31,161 nt of DNA. Source: Chlamydomonas sphaeroides. Lineage: Eukaryota > Chlorophyta > Chlorophyceae > Chlamydomonadales > Chlamydomonadaceae. The stretch covers positions 1-31,161 of the forward strand of contig BDDC01001209.1 in the NCBI GenBank assembly GCA_001662425.1, written 5' to 3'. The notes under the pieces are model-generated. The model was given only the letters and a program-made list of their open reading frames with translations. It was not told the DNA's origin and ran no database searches. Numbering within the stretch: the first letter of the stretch is position 1; the number at the start of each line of letters is the position of its first letter. The translations under genes were made by a program, and so were the position numbers. Positions 9,489 through 20,210 of this stretch are shown one piece after another.

Positions 9489-10928
9489 GCGGCCCGGGCA
9501 CGGGCCCAGGTCGGCTAGGCGTGTGTCGCGCTGCGCTTCGCGGACGGCGTGCTGCCAGCGGACTGGCGTCACGAAGCGGCGATGGCGAAGCCACTGCCCC
9601 GCAAGAGGCGGCGCGCGCAGCCAAGCGCCGGTTGCTAGGTTCGAACTGCGCTGCTATTGGACGGCAGTCGAAGGAATGGGAGGGAAGGTGGCTATGGGTA
9701 GCTGGGCAGGCGAGGCGACCTCCCGAGTGCGGCGTTGGACGGCAGCGCTCCCTCGCTGCCACAGAACGGCCTGCCGGGGCCGCAGAACAGCCGCGTGCAG
9801 CGCTGTGCGTGGGCGCTGTGCGTTGCCGTGATGTGTTCGCTGCGTGTCTTGTCCTTGTCACGCGGTGTCGGTGTGATGCGTGCATTCATGGGGCAGTGCT
9901 TGGGCGGCCCCGCGCCGGCCCCAAGCCTGTCATCGAGCCAGGTCTCGCAACCTAATGGCCACCCGCTGCTATCCGTGGCTCGCGCACAAGTGCGCTAACC
10001 GCTGAGGTCCGACACAACTGGGCGCGGTGTGGACTCACCGTAGCTGATTGGCCCCTGCGGTCACGGCACTTGCGGCCGCGCCTAGGCAGCGGCGGGCTGG
10101 TGCAAACTAGGGGCTCCCCTGGTGCAACCCGCGTACAATCCCTTAGCCGCCCAGTGCGACCCCATTCCCTCGTATAGCCTATCCTTTATCTGGGGTACTT
10201 GTATTGTCTCGTAGGCTGCATGCTCACCAGTATTCTTTACCAACAAGCCACCTGCTGGCAGAGCAGCGCGGTGTTACCGCAAGGGCTCATGCAAGGCATG
10301 CCTTTTAACGCGGCCGCTCACCTGCCGTCCCAGGTCCTAGGCTGATGGACACGTGTAGTCTTGCATGGCGACTGGTTGTCACCAGGTCGTGACCATGCAG
10401 CACAGCGTCACATGCAGGCCAGCCATGTATGGATGCAGCGCGAGAGCTGCGGCGACGACGCGGGTTGCAGCAGCCGGGTGGGGGCGGGGCTTACACGGTA
10501 ATGTACTGACGGGCGGGGGCACTGCAAGCGGCAGGACGGCGCTGTCCGCCAGGGGCTCTCCCCTGCTGTCCACAAGAAATAGATACGAAGAAGCAGTCAC
10601 CCAGTTCTAAGCCTAGCGCCGGGCACTCCGATACTTTGGCACAAAAGCGAAAGTACGCCAAGTGGACGAACCAGAAGCGTGGGATTCTGGGCAGGGGTGA
10701 CCCCTGGTGGTGACCTTGCACCCCGTTGCACACCTCCCCACTCCGAGGGCACACTTTTGCCACTTTTGTCGCTGGGGTGGCCTGGGGCCCGAGCAGCCGC
10801 ATTGGAGATCACTTCATGCGAGTTTCACCAACTTCCGGCGGCCCAACTTCCCGTGGTCCGCTTCTTGTACAGAGCCAGCTCACAACAATCATGAAACTAA
10901 TAAGTGATTGAACCGTAAAAGCAGAAAG
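9489..10928. other. 3' region of the channel gene and promoter region of the RING gene
   Basis: About 1.4 kb with no supported gene. The proximal part (to about 10000) has the G/T-rich look of a volvocine 3' UTR, but I did not find a TGTAA on the + strand between 9489 and 10900, so the cleavage site is unknown. A small hairpin (AGGGG-CT-CCCCT, about 10109-10120) is flanked by two copies of TGGTGCAA. The right-hand end should hold the next gene's promoter; I see no clear TATA box. Confidence 0.5.
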
Positions 10929-13900
10929 ATGGGCCTACTGAACGCAGCTTTGCGCGCGGGTCTCGCGTACGCCGGTTTCCGCCTCGTGTGGCCTCTGCTG
11001 GTGCTGGCGCTGCGGTTCATCATCCTATATTCCCATGCGCTCATGTCTACCGGCAGGTGCGTCGCGCGGTCCACAGCTCCAACTCGCACAATCATCGCCG
11101 GACCAACCTGTTCGCCCTCGCAGCTGACCGCTATGCATGCTGCACCGCGCTACAGCTATTGAAGTTCCAGCTCAGTTCGGGTGTCGCGTGTGCGGCCCAA
11201 CCGAACCCTGGTCCGGGTTTCCCCACTGCTGCTTCCCCGCAGGGCCCTCTCCGTGATGGCCTACCCGCCCTCGGCGCAGCCCTACTCGGGCCCTCCCACG
11301 TGGTGGGAGACGGCTTGGTACCTGCTGACGCTGAAGCCCGTGTTCGGCCTCTTCGCGCCGGGTGAGGAGGCCGCCGGCTTGTGGATGGACGCCTGGCGTG
11401 CCCCTGCACCGTGCACGCCGGGCCCCCGCCGCCGCCCTCCCACGCCGGTGCCCGACTCAACCCATCCCCAGGCACCTTCATGCGCAGCTTTGCGCTCATC
11501 ACAGCGCCCGCGACGCTTGTACTGACGCTGGCGCTGGTCGCGCTGGTCGCCCAGAGCCCGCTGGGGGCCGAGCTCAAGTCGGTGTGGCGCCTGCTGTTCG
11601 GCGCCACGGCAGCAGCGGCGAGTCCGTGGGGGGGGGGCTGCGTGTGCTGCGAGGCGAGGCGCTAGAGGCACTGCAAAGCCGCCAAGCTGGTCCCCCCCAC
11701 CGCAAGCCCCCGCGTCTGTGCCAGCCATCGACCTGGCGCGCGGCGCTCCGACCGGGTGCCTGCCCTGATTAGCCCTTGACCACGCGCCCACGCAGCTAGC
11801 GCTGTCCCTCACGGACGACGCGGTACGGCGGCACGTGTTGTACGGCAGGGCCTTCTTGGCGGCTTGGCGGCTAGTGGTGGCGGGCTGGCTGGCGGTCATC
11901 GGCCTGATCACCGGAGCGGGGCCGCCGGGTGCGCCGGGGCTGTGAGTCCGGGGCAGTCCCGAACTGGCATGCACACGGCATCCTGGGCCCGTCGGTGTTG
12001 CGGCACGTCGCGCCAGCTCACGCTACCCCGGAGCACTCGCAGCCACAAACCGCTGACCGCATGGCCCTGGTTGGATAGCCCGCTACCCGTCGCAACCCGC
12101 CGCCTCCCGCTCGGCCCGTTGCAGAGGCCGGCGGCTTCACGGGCGACCAGGCGGGCGAGTGGCTCAGCTCCATGGCAATTTTCAGTGCTTCGGCGCTCAC
12201 CGGCTCGGGCGGCGCGGCGCTGCTGCACGCCGCCACCAGCATGGCGCGGAGCCACGGGGCGGAGCCGCAGCTCGCGGGCATAAACGTGGCCACGGCTGCC
12301 GGCGAGGCCGCAGGGGCGGACCTCACTGCACAGGCACGGAGGGGCGCAGGGGCTGCAGGTGCAGGTGCCAGGGACTGGGCGCGGCAGCTAGCTCGCTGTG
12401 CCGTGCACAGCCCGCGGGTTCGCAACCCTCCGCTAGAGCCAAGGGGACCCCTTGCCTCACGCCGCCTCCCTGTGTTCAGGCCGCTGACCGGCTTGCGTTC
12501 CTGGCGTACGGCAGCGTGCTCCTGGTGAGCTGCGCCACGGCGTCATGCGAGCAACCGGCCAGCACCCCGCACTCGCCCCGAGCGGCTCGGGCATAGCCGC
12601 AGCGGCATGTCTGCAGCGGGCTGCAGCTGGCTCGTCTCTGCTGTTGACCGGGGCGCGGCAGCGCCGGTCGTGCGCGAGCAGGCGAATCCCCGAGCGCCCC
12701 GCCGAGAACGGCCCCCTCGCCTGCCCTGCGTGTGCAGGTTGCGTCCGCGCTGTGCCTTTGCTGCTACTCGGGCCTGGAGTCGCTGCGCGCCGCAGCCAAG
12801 GCCACGGTCAAGGTGCGGCCGCAGTCCCTGCAGCACCATAGACCGTGCTGCCATCCCCAGGCGCGCCGGCTCTCCCCGGAGTGTACGCCTGGGGCCATCA
12901 AGTGCGCTAGGGGCGGCCAAGCCAGCCAGCCCCCTCGCCTCCCTGCCCGAGCCGCACGCCGCCTCCTGACGCAGGTGCTGGGTGTCCTGCTACGGCTGCT
13001 GCAGCTCATGTGGCTGCTGGACGTGGTCGCCACCAACGCCCGGTGGCTGTGGTCGCGGCCGGACGTGGTGGCGGCGCGGCAGGCGTGGGCTGGGTGCGGC
13101 TGGCGGCGTCGGGTTGCGGGCTGCGCACATGGGACGGCACGACGCCCGTTGTGCTGGCTTGCGGCACCGGGACACTGAGGCTGCTCGCGGCATGTGCCCC
13201 GGTGCCCCGGTGCCCTGGTGCAGGGCTGACAAGGCGACGACGGAGGCGACCGCGGCGGCGCTGCGCTCCGCTAGCGCCGGCCTGCAGGCGGGGTGGCGGC
13301 TGCTGCACCACCGCATGTGGCCCCGGCTGCGCGCGCTGGCCTACCCGGCCTGGCACGGCGTCCTGGCGGCGCTGCGCTCCCTGGGGGCCATCGCTGGAGG
13401 TCGGTGGCTGCCGGGCAACCCACGCGGCCCACGCGCCGGCGCCCGCCGCCGCAGAACCGTCCGCACGCGCATACGCGCGCCCTCGCGCTGAGCCCAGCGG
13501 CCTTCACCGCCGGCACTCAGCCCGCGCTTCTCTCAATCTCGCGCGGCATGCCCAGTCCCGACCCTATGGGCCATACGCCTGCCCGGCCAGCTCTCCCTCC
13601 CTCACCGCCCGCCAGCCTCGCCACCATTGTCTGCCCCCCTGCTGCTGCTGCCTCGCCCCATGGCCCCGCTAGCTCTCTACAACAACGTCCTTGCGCCCCT
13701 GGGCCGTGCCGTATGGGCGGCGGCGCTGGCCCTGCACCGCATCGTGCTGGTGCCCGCTGCGGCCCTGGGCTCCCACCTCGCCCGCGCCTACGTGGCGCCG
13801 CTGCTGTGGCCGGCCGGCGGCGTGGCCAGCACGGCGTGGTTCGCGCAGCAGGCGGTGGCGCAGCGGTCGCCGCTGGTGTTCGGCGGCGCCGCCTACGTGT

Positions 13901-16785
13901 CCTGCCTCGCGGTGGCCCTCATGGCGGGCAAGGCGCTGCGGGTAGGGATCGCAGCAGCCGTCGGGACAGGTTGGCAGCGTCTGGGCGCGCGGCCTGGCTG
14001 AGCTAGCCGGCGACCCCTGCGTGGACGCTACGACCGCCCGCTCACCCTGCTCGCGCCCCTCGTGCCGCCCGTCCGCCGCAGCGCTCGCACCGGCTGCCGG
14101 CCCTGTCCCGCTTCGGGGCGGGCCTGGAGTCCCTGGCGGTGCGCTGCTACCTGAACCTGGACCTGCGCACCGGGCGCCTGGCGTACCGCGTGGGGTCCGC
14201 CGCCGTGGCCGCCACCGCCTTCGTCATGGCCGCCGCCTGGGCCAGCGGGTGAGGCTTGTGGGTGGGGTGGGGCGGGCCCCAGTGCGCCGGGGTCGACCAT
14301 GAGGACGCCGCGCGGGCACCAGGCCGGCCCTGCATCACCTGCACCACCTGAGCGCAATGAGCAGCGCCCGGGGCCCTCAGCTGCGCGCTACCGTTGGCGC
14401 CGGTCTGCCGCCGCCACCGCCGCCGCCCTCCGCACACGCAGGCACTGGCTGCTGGGCCTGGCCATGGCCCCGCTCTACGCGGCGCTGTGCGGCGGCCTCG
14501 CGGCGCTGGCATGGGTGATTGGCAAGATTGACAAGCTGGTGGCGCCCTGGGTGGAGGCCGCCGCCGCCGCGGCCAAGGCCCTGGTCAAGGCGGTGTGGGA
14601 GCGCCCCGAGCTGAGCCTGGTGCTGGCGGCCGCAGCCCTGGCCGCCGCCTATGGGCTCCACGCCACGGGCATAGCGGCGGCGGCAGCCGCCACCAGCGCG
14701 GCGGTGGCGCGCGCCGCAGTCATGGTCCCGGTGAGGCTCCTGGTCTCGTGCATGTCCCCGGCACGCACCGGCTGGCTGCTGGCCCTGTGGATCCTGGGGG
14801 GTGCAGCCCGGTACCTCGGCACGCGTGCCACCACCACGCCCCCTGCCCCCCGGTCTCCCCCCCCCGCCCGCAGCTCCGCCTGGCTGCGCTCCTCGCCTCG
14901 CCGCTGCTGGCGCTGCTGCGCCTGGCCGCGCGCCGCGCAGCCGCGTTGCTCGGCGTCTCGGCTGCCGGAGCCGCCCAGGCCTCCTCCGCGGTCGCGGCCT
15001 GGGGCTCCCGCGCCGCGGGCGACGCCTCGGCGCTGTTCGGCTCCAGCGGCTTCGCGAGCGCCTTCCTGGCGCTGCATGCGCTGCACGCGCTGCTGCTGCG
15101 GGTGTGGGTGCTGAGCGCGCTGGAGGCGCAGGGCGCAGCTGGCAGGGAGGCGCTCACGCCCGTGGTCAGCTTCGTGGCGCGCAGCACGTGCAAGGTGCGC
15201 GAGGGACCCGAGGGGCCCGCGTCCCCACGAGCCACGCGGCGCCCCCGCGACTGCAGCTGCAGTGCTGGCCACTGCCGCTGCCGCCCATGTCGGCACGCGC
15301 TGTGCGCGGCGGCCCCTGGGGTAGGCGCGGCACGGCAGGGCTGGGTGTGCGGCTCCGCCACACCCGTGGCCCTCAACACCCCACTACCCCGCTGCCGCTG
15401 CCGCAGGTGGCGCTGGGTCCCCTCTACGTGACGGCCGCCGCGTCTCTGCTGGCGGGCCCCAACGCCGCGCCGCTGGTGGGCCGCGTGGCGTCGCTGGCCA
15501 CGCCCACGCTGTGGGCTCTGTACCTGGTGGCGCTGTGGGCGGAGGGAGGTGCGTGGCAGCTGGGGGGAGCTGCTGCGCCGCGTGTGGGGCCGTGGGCGTT
15601 GCGGTCGGCACGGGGCTGCGTACCGCGGCGGCCGCGTGCCCCACCGTCGCCCCCACGCTGCCCCCTGCCGCCGCATGCCGCTGCCGCACCGCCCGCACCG
15701 CCTGCCCGCAGTGCGCCGTGTGCGGCTGTCGTACATCGCACGGAGCGACTCGGAGTTCGGCGCAGCGCTGAGGCGGCTGCGCGAGGCGCGGGCGCAGCGC
15801 CGCGGCCAGCCCGCCGCCCCGGCGCCGCCTGACGCCGCCGCCGTCGCAGCTCCACGCGCGCCGGCTCCCCCAGCCGCCGCTGCGCCGGCCGCAACCGTGA
15901 CAGCGCCAGCACCAGCGCCGGCACCGCGGCCTGGCGCGGCAGCCGCCGCGGCCCCCGCTGCGTCGCGCATGCGGCGGCCGGCGGCGCCGTCGCGGCCGGC
16001 GGGCAGGCCGCTGAGTGATCGCGAGCGGCTGCTGGCGGTGGTGCGTGCGGGCGGCGGCGGCGGCGGCACCGTGTACGCCACCGACTGCTGCACCATGTGC
16101 CTCGAGGTGCGGTGGGAGGGGGCCGCGGGGGGCGAGGACCGGCACCTGCGGGGACCGGGAGGGCCAAGGGGGCAGGGGGCCGCCAGAGGCCACCTGGCGC
16201 CACCTGTGGCAGACAGGGGGCTGCTGGGGACCGGGCGGGCGCTCACGTCACGGCACGCGGGCTGGGCCGGGAACCGGGTTCCTTTCGGGTGGCGCTGGGC
16301 TTCACTTCCGCACTGGCGCATCTAACCGCATCCCCTCTGCGCACGGCCGACGCGCCACGCTACCCTGGGCGTGCTGTGCCGCGTGTGGGGCTTTTGTTCT
16401 ACTTGACACTTGACACGAACACACTGCGGCTGGCGCACGAGCCACCGCCGCCGCCACCAGGCAAGCCACATGCCGGCCTGCAGCAATCTGGCCCCTTCCT
16501 CCCTCCACCTCACACCCTCCGTGGCTCCTGCTGCATGCGTCGTGCCGACCGTTGCGCCCGCTGCCCGTCCTGCCGCCGCCGCAGCCCATGGACTCTCCGC
16601 CCGCGCGCCGGCCGTCCTCGGTGTCACCCGGCGAGGCAGAGGACGAGGAGGCTGTTGAGGTGCTGCGCTGCGGCCACTGCTTCCACCGCGGCTGCCTGCT
16701 GCTGTGGCTGCAGCGCGCGCCGCGCTGCCCGGTGTGCCGCGAGCCGGCGCTGGGCGCGGGGCGGCACGCCAACATGCTGTTCTAG
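10929..16785 (+). CDS. Polytopic membrane protein with C-terminal RING-H2 finger (probable membrane E3 ubiquitin ligase)
   Basis: Sixteen exons give about 996 residues: 10929-11056, 11243-11361, 11472-11621, 11800-11928, 12125-12333, 12480-12524, 12738-12812, 12975-13093, 13224-13399, 13616-13941, 14082-14248, 14442-14730, 14874-15194, 15407-15548, 15712-16106, 16585-16785. An in-frame TGA at 10905 and good context (AAAG before ATGG) support the start. Roughly a dozen hydrophobic segments fill residues 1-800. An Ala/Pro-rich stretch follows (about 815-900), then a complete RING-H2: C925-x2-C928, C959-x-H961-x2-H964-x2-C967, C978-x2-C981, with W971 in the E2-binding area. RING-H2 proteins pass ubiquitin from an E2 to a substrate. 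I do not recognise the membrane part. Joins 3/4, 4/5, 5/6 and the start of exon 10 are the least certain. Confidence 0.75.
12334..12479 (+). other. Possible GC-AG intron in the RING gene (intron 5)
   Basis: The frame reads ...GADLTAQ, then GCACGG, and resumes in phase 0 after TTCAG with AADRLAFLAYGSVLL. The nearby GT sites at 12359 and 12365 leave the wrong phase. A GT donor at 12286 would also keep phase but would drop 16 residues. The GC donor gives the most natural protein. Confidence 0.45.
15712..16785 (+). other. RING-H2 finger split across exons 15 and 16
   Basis: The first Cys pair (DCCTMCLE) closes exon 15 at 16106. The other six ligands lie in exon 16 after a 478-bp intron. The spacing between ligands 2 and 3 is 30 residues, within the usual RING range, and is acidic (EAEDEEAVEV). 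All eight ligands are present, so the finger looks functional. Confidence 0.85.
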
Positions 16786-19700
16786 CGGGTCATCGACAGT
16801 GACTCGAGCTGTGCTGGTCAGCCGCTCAAACTAACTCTGGGGCTCGCTGCCTAGAGCTGCACTAGGGGAGAGCTCTCGCCAGAGCTGTGCAGCTGTAATC
16901 CACTTGCAAGTACCCACGCGGGACGCGGCCGGTGGATGTGCAGAGCGTGTACTGTCTTCTTTTGGGGGACAGGTGTCGCTATGCATGTCAGGCAGTATGT
17001 GATGGCGACTTGGCGACGCGCGCTGGGCCCCGCAAGTTGCGCGCTTGGATTGGGGGCCGAGCCAAGAGTGTCATGTGCGCTAGTGAGTTAGGCGGGCTTG
17101 TTGAGGGACTTGGCACGGCGTGTAGCGTTCACGGGACGTGGCGTGTCAGCGTGATGCCGCAGTATTGTAAGGTTCTGTAGCTGAGCCCCCTACGCTGCAC
17201 ACCGCCCCGAACCCGAGTGGGAGTCACATGGTCGAAAGCTTCGCGAGATCTTCGCGAGGCCGTTGCGCAGCTGTGGCATGGCGTGATTCCGCTCGCAACT
17301 AAGACCAGCGCAGCTATAAACAGGTCCTTTTGCAAGGCGTCGTGCAAGGGCGGAACGCGCGGGCAGCCGTCACGAAGTGTGACGCGACAGCTGGCAACAG
17401 GTCGCTGGACAGCCTGGAAGGGGGTTTGCGCACCTTCCTCAGCGTCCGCAAGGGCTCCAGGAATGAGTTGATGTTGATTTGGTACATACACAAGCCTAGC
17501 CAGAAGGTCGCGTAGCTACACACTGTCATTATTTGCCAAGCATCCTCACCGCATGCCCAGATAGCAGAGTTCCACACATCCTCAGCACACTTCGAGAGTA
17601 CCCGTCTTCGCTTCAACATAATGCTCCTGCTAATTGCGCGCGCCTGCTGTTGAGCGACCTTGGATCGCCTTATCGCTCAGCATCAGCTCGTACTGGGCCT
17701 AGCGTAGACCCAGTTGTTCTTGCAACCCCCGGCAGATATACGAGCAAAGGTTACACGGCCAAGTTCCGCACCTTCTCAGAGGCGGTTGGCGCACATACGT
17801 CAACAGGTCGGCCTTGCAATCTCAAGTTCCCTCCTTTCCTCTTTGCCCCACCGTGTGTGTGTGGGCACAGGGTACAATCACCCGCGCATGTCCGCGTAGG
17901 GCCTGAACTCTTGTGTCGGTTATCACGCTGGCCATGGCGAAAGAGGATAGAACCGGTAGTGGGCAACCAGCAGTACACTCCTAGAAGAGGCGTGGCCCCG
18001 GCCTGCCCCGGCTGCGGCCCTGCCCTGCCCTGCTTGCGGTCTTGCCAGCCAGCGCCTTTCCACCCCTTCCCATCGTGCCCCATGCCTCAACGTAGGTCGA
18101 AGTCGATGACTTTCGGGGGTTCCAGAACAACATGATTGAAGTGAAGCGAAGCCATGCATGTGCATCGTTGTGAAAGGGAAAGGACGAGTATGCGTTACAA
18201 AAACGCCACGCAGCGCAGGCCAGAGCATCCGTGCATGCGCATCCTTCGCAACAGCCGAGTGGCCCGTCACGGGCCTCAAAACCGTCTGCTACGCCTGCGA
18301 GGCAGCCTTCAGTTGTGCACTCCTGGCAGGCGCCGCTCCGCAGCCCCTGCCTGATGCCGCACCACAGCGCTCACCGCCCGTTGTTCTGCGCCGCCCAGCA
18401 GGGCCCAGCGACCAGCCTTGTCGGATGTCATGCCAGCAGCTCTGCGCGGCACAATTGCCTCGACCGCAACGGCCTTCCACCTATCACAGCCAGCCGCCTC
18501 AAACCCAACAGTGAGTGCATACATTGGCATGGGGCATGGGGCTGGGTCAGTAAGAACAGGAAACAGGGCCAGGCGGTTCGTGCGCTGGCCGACGGCCACC
18601 CGCGCTCCACAAATATCTGTTTCGCCGCCGTGGTCATTTACCGGTCTTCCCTGCTTGTCCTTTCCCTTGGCCTGTCTCAGCAGGTGGGAACGGCGGGGGC
18701 AACGGGTTGCACTGGCACTCTTGAACCCCGATGAGCGGGCGGACAGGTCACAGGTCAGTTACAGTAGGGGGCGGTTGCCCGCACCGCTGCCAAGAGAGTC
18801 AAGCTGCATCAAAGCATCAAACACCAGGCCCCAAAGCACACCGTCGCTACCGACGCTGATAATTGCAAAGACAGAACCACACGCACAATGCGTGAGCCTG
18901 CGGGCCGACAACGGCCTCCAGACAAGACAGACCCGCGAACGAACGAACGTTGCCAACAATCCAAAGGGCGCGCTGGCGCCCCACCAGCGCAAGCGCTGGC
19001 CCAAGCCCACCCTGACCGCCCAAGCAAATCGCGCGAAAGGGTAGGTACAAATCCAGGCGAGCCCGCCGGCTGGCCACGGCGTCGCAGAAGCGGCGGGCGC
19101 GCAAGGCAGGCACCTCGCGCCCTTCGCCGCCCTGTCCCCCGAGATAGCAGCCGGCGAGCGTGCCCTGGGCGACGCGCCCAGCGCCGCCTAGCCACATCGC
19201 GGCTAGCCACAAGATCAACTGCCCACCGCAGAATACCCCCGTTGCTGTGTCTCTTCTCCTCGTCTCGAGTCAAGTCATGTGATTGCTACCGTACTGTAAG
19301 AAGTCCTGGTGTCACAAACAGAAGGTCCCTTGCCGACGCCTCCCGGGCGCGCGCGCGCCCCGATGCAGACTGACGCGCGCGGCGCGCCCCAGCCAGCACT
19401 GCCCACGCCTGGCACAAGTGCACGACACAACCAATTAACCGACAGCACCCTGAATCATAACGCAGCAAACACGTGAGGTGCTCCGGCGACCAGCGGTTCC
19501 CCAGGCCCGCAAAGAAGCCAGCCATGACGCAGCATTTCCGCCGCACACAACAGCACGGCGCAAAGCCGCCACCCATGGCAGCCGCCACCGCCAATGCACA
19601 CTCATTACGTAGCCACGGGCACGTAGTGGAGCCAACAGGCCTGGCCGCAAACAGCGCGTCAGGCCGCAAGACAGACCGGCACACAGCCAGCGGGGCTGCA

Positions 19701-20210
19701 CTCACAGCCCACTCACAGGCGGAGCAACCGGGGCGCCACTGCAGAGCCAGGCCGCGGTTCCCGGCCCTGAGGCTGCCTGCATTCACGCTGGTGTGCCTTG
19801 AGGGCCTGCCCTGTTTCAGCAGCACCCATGCAAGGCACCAGGCGCAAGGCAGAGGGCGCCTCCCGCCTCCCGCAGCGGCCCGCGGGCAGATGCATACCTA
19901 GATAACTATCGATGGTTGTCGTCAGAGCGTCCGTGTTGTCGCCGGTGCCTGCAGTCTGTTACCAGACTGAGCTCCGGGCAGCGCCGCCAGGCTCCCGCGC
20001 CGGGCCTACCAACCCCTGCCAATAGCTAACCAGCGGACCGTGGCTTCAACCTAGAGAGCCATCTACCCCCCTGCCCATCGCTGCAGTCATGATCAGTGCT
20101 CTCCGCGTCCCCCAAGCGCCCACCAGTGCTCACGCCTGCCGATCTACGCGTGCGGGCGATGCCCACCATCTCCCAGTCCCGTCGTCACCTCACTGCTCCT
20201 CGCCCCAGCT
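16786..20210. other. Long convergent intergenic region (3' UTRs of the RING gene and DGD1)
   Basis: I see no protein-like reading frame or joinable exon set in these 3.4 kb. On the + strand, TGTAA occurs at 16894-16898 and 17166-17170, the likely poly(A) signals of the RING gene. On the - strand, TGTAA (TTACA on +) occurs near 18760 and 18190, candidates for the DGD1 3' end and implying a 3' UTR of about 1.4 kb or more. Alternating GC runs lie near 19348-19390. An unrecognised non-coding RNA cannot be excluded. Confidence 0.5.
16894..16898 (+). terminator. Probable poly(A) signal TGTAA of the RING gene
   Basis: TGTAA is the usual volvocine polyadenylation signal. This is the first copy after the stop codon at 16785, giving a 3' UTR of about 130 nt. 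A second copy at 17166-17170 is the alternative. Confidence 0.5.

Noticed and set aside
9625..9665. tRNA-like GGTTCGAACTGC
   Set aside because: Resembles a T-loop, but I could not find matching acceptor, D or anticodon arms nearby.
11929..11941. Alternative donor GTGAGT at 11942 for RING gene exon 4
   Set aside because: It is the stronger donor by sequence, but no acceptor upstream of EAGGFTGDQAGEW matches its phase. The GTGCGC donor at 11929 joins exactly with the acceptor before 12125. cDNA should decide.
14720..16321. Long minus-strand open frame (533 codons)
   Set aside because: Shadow of the Ala-rich RING gene exons. Its composition (Ala, Arg, Gly runs) follows from high GC, and the + strand contains the intact RING finger and in-phase introns.
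18418..19044. Plus-strand 208-codon frame in the convergent gap
   Set aside because: No recognisable domain, uneven composition, and it lies in what should be the DGD1 3' UTR or spacer.
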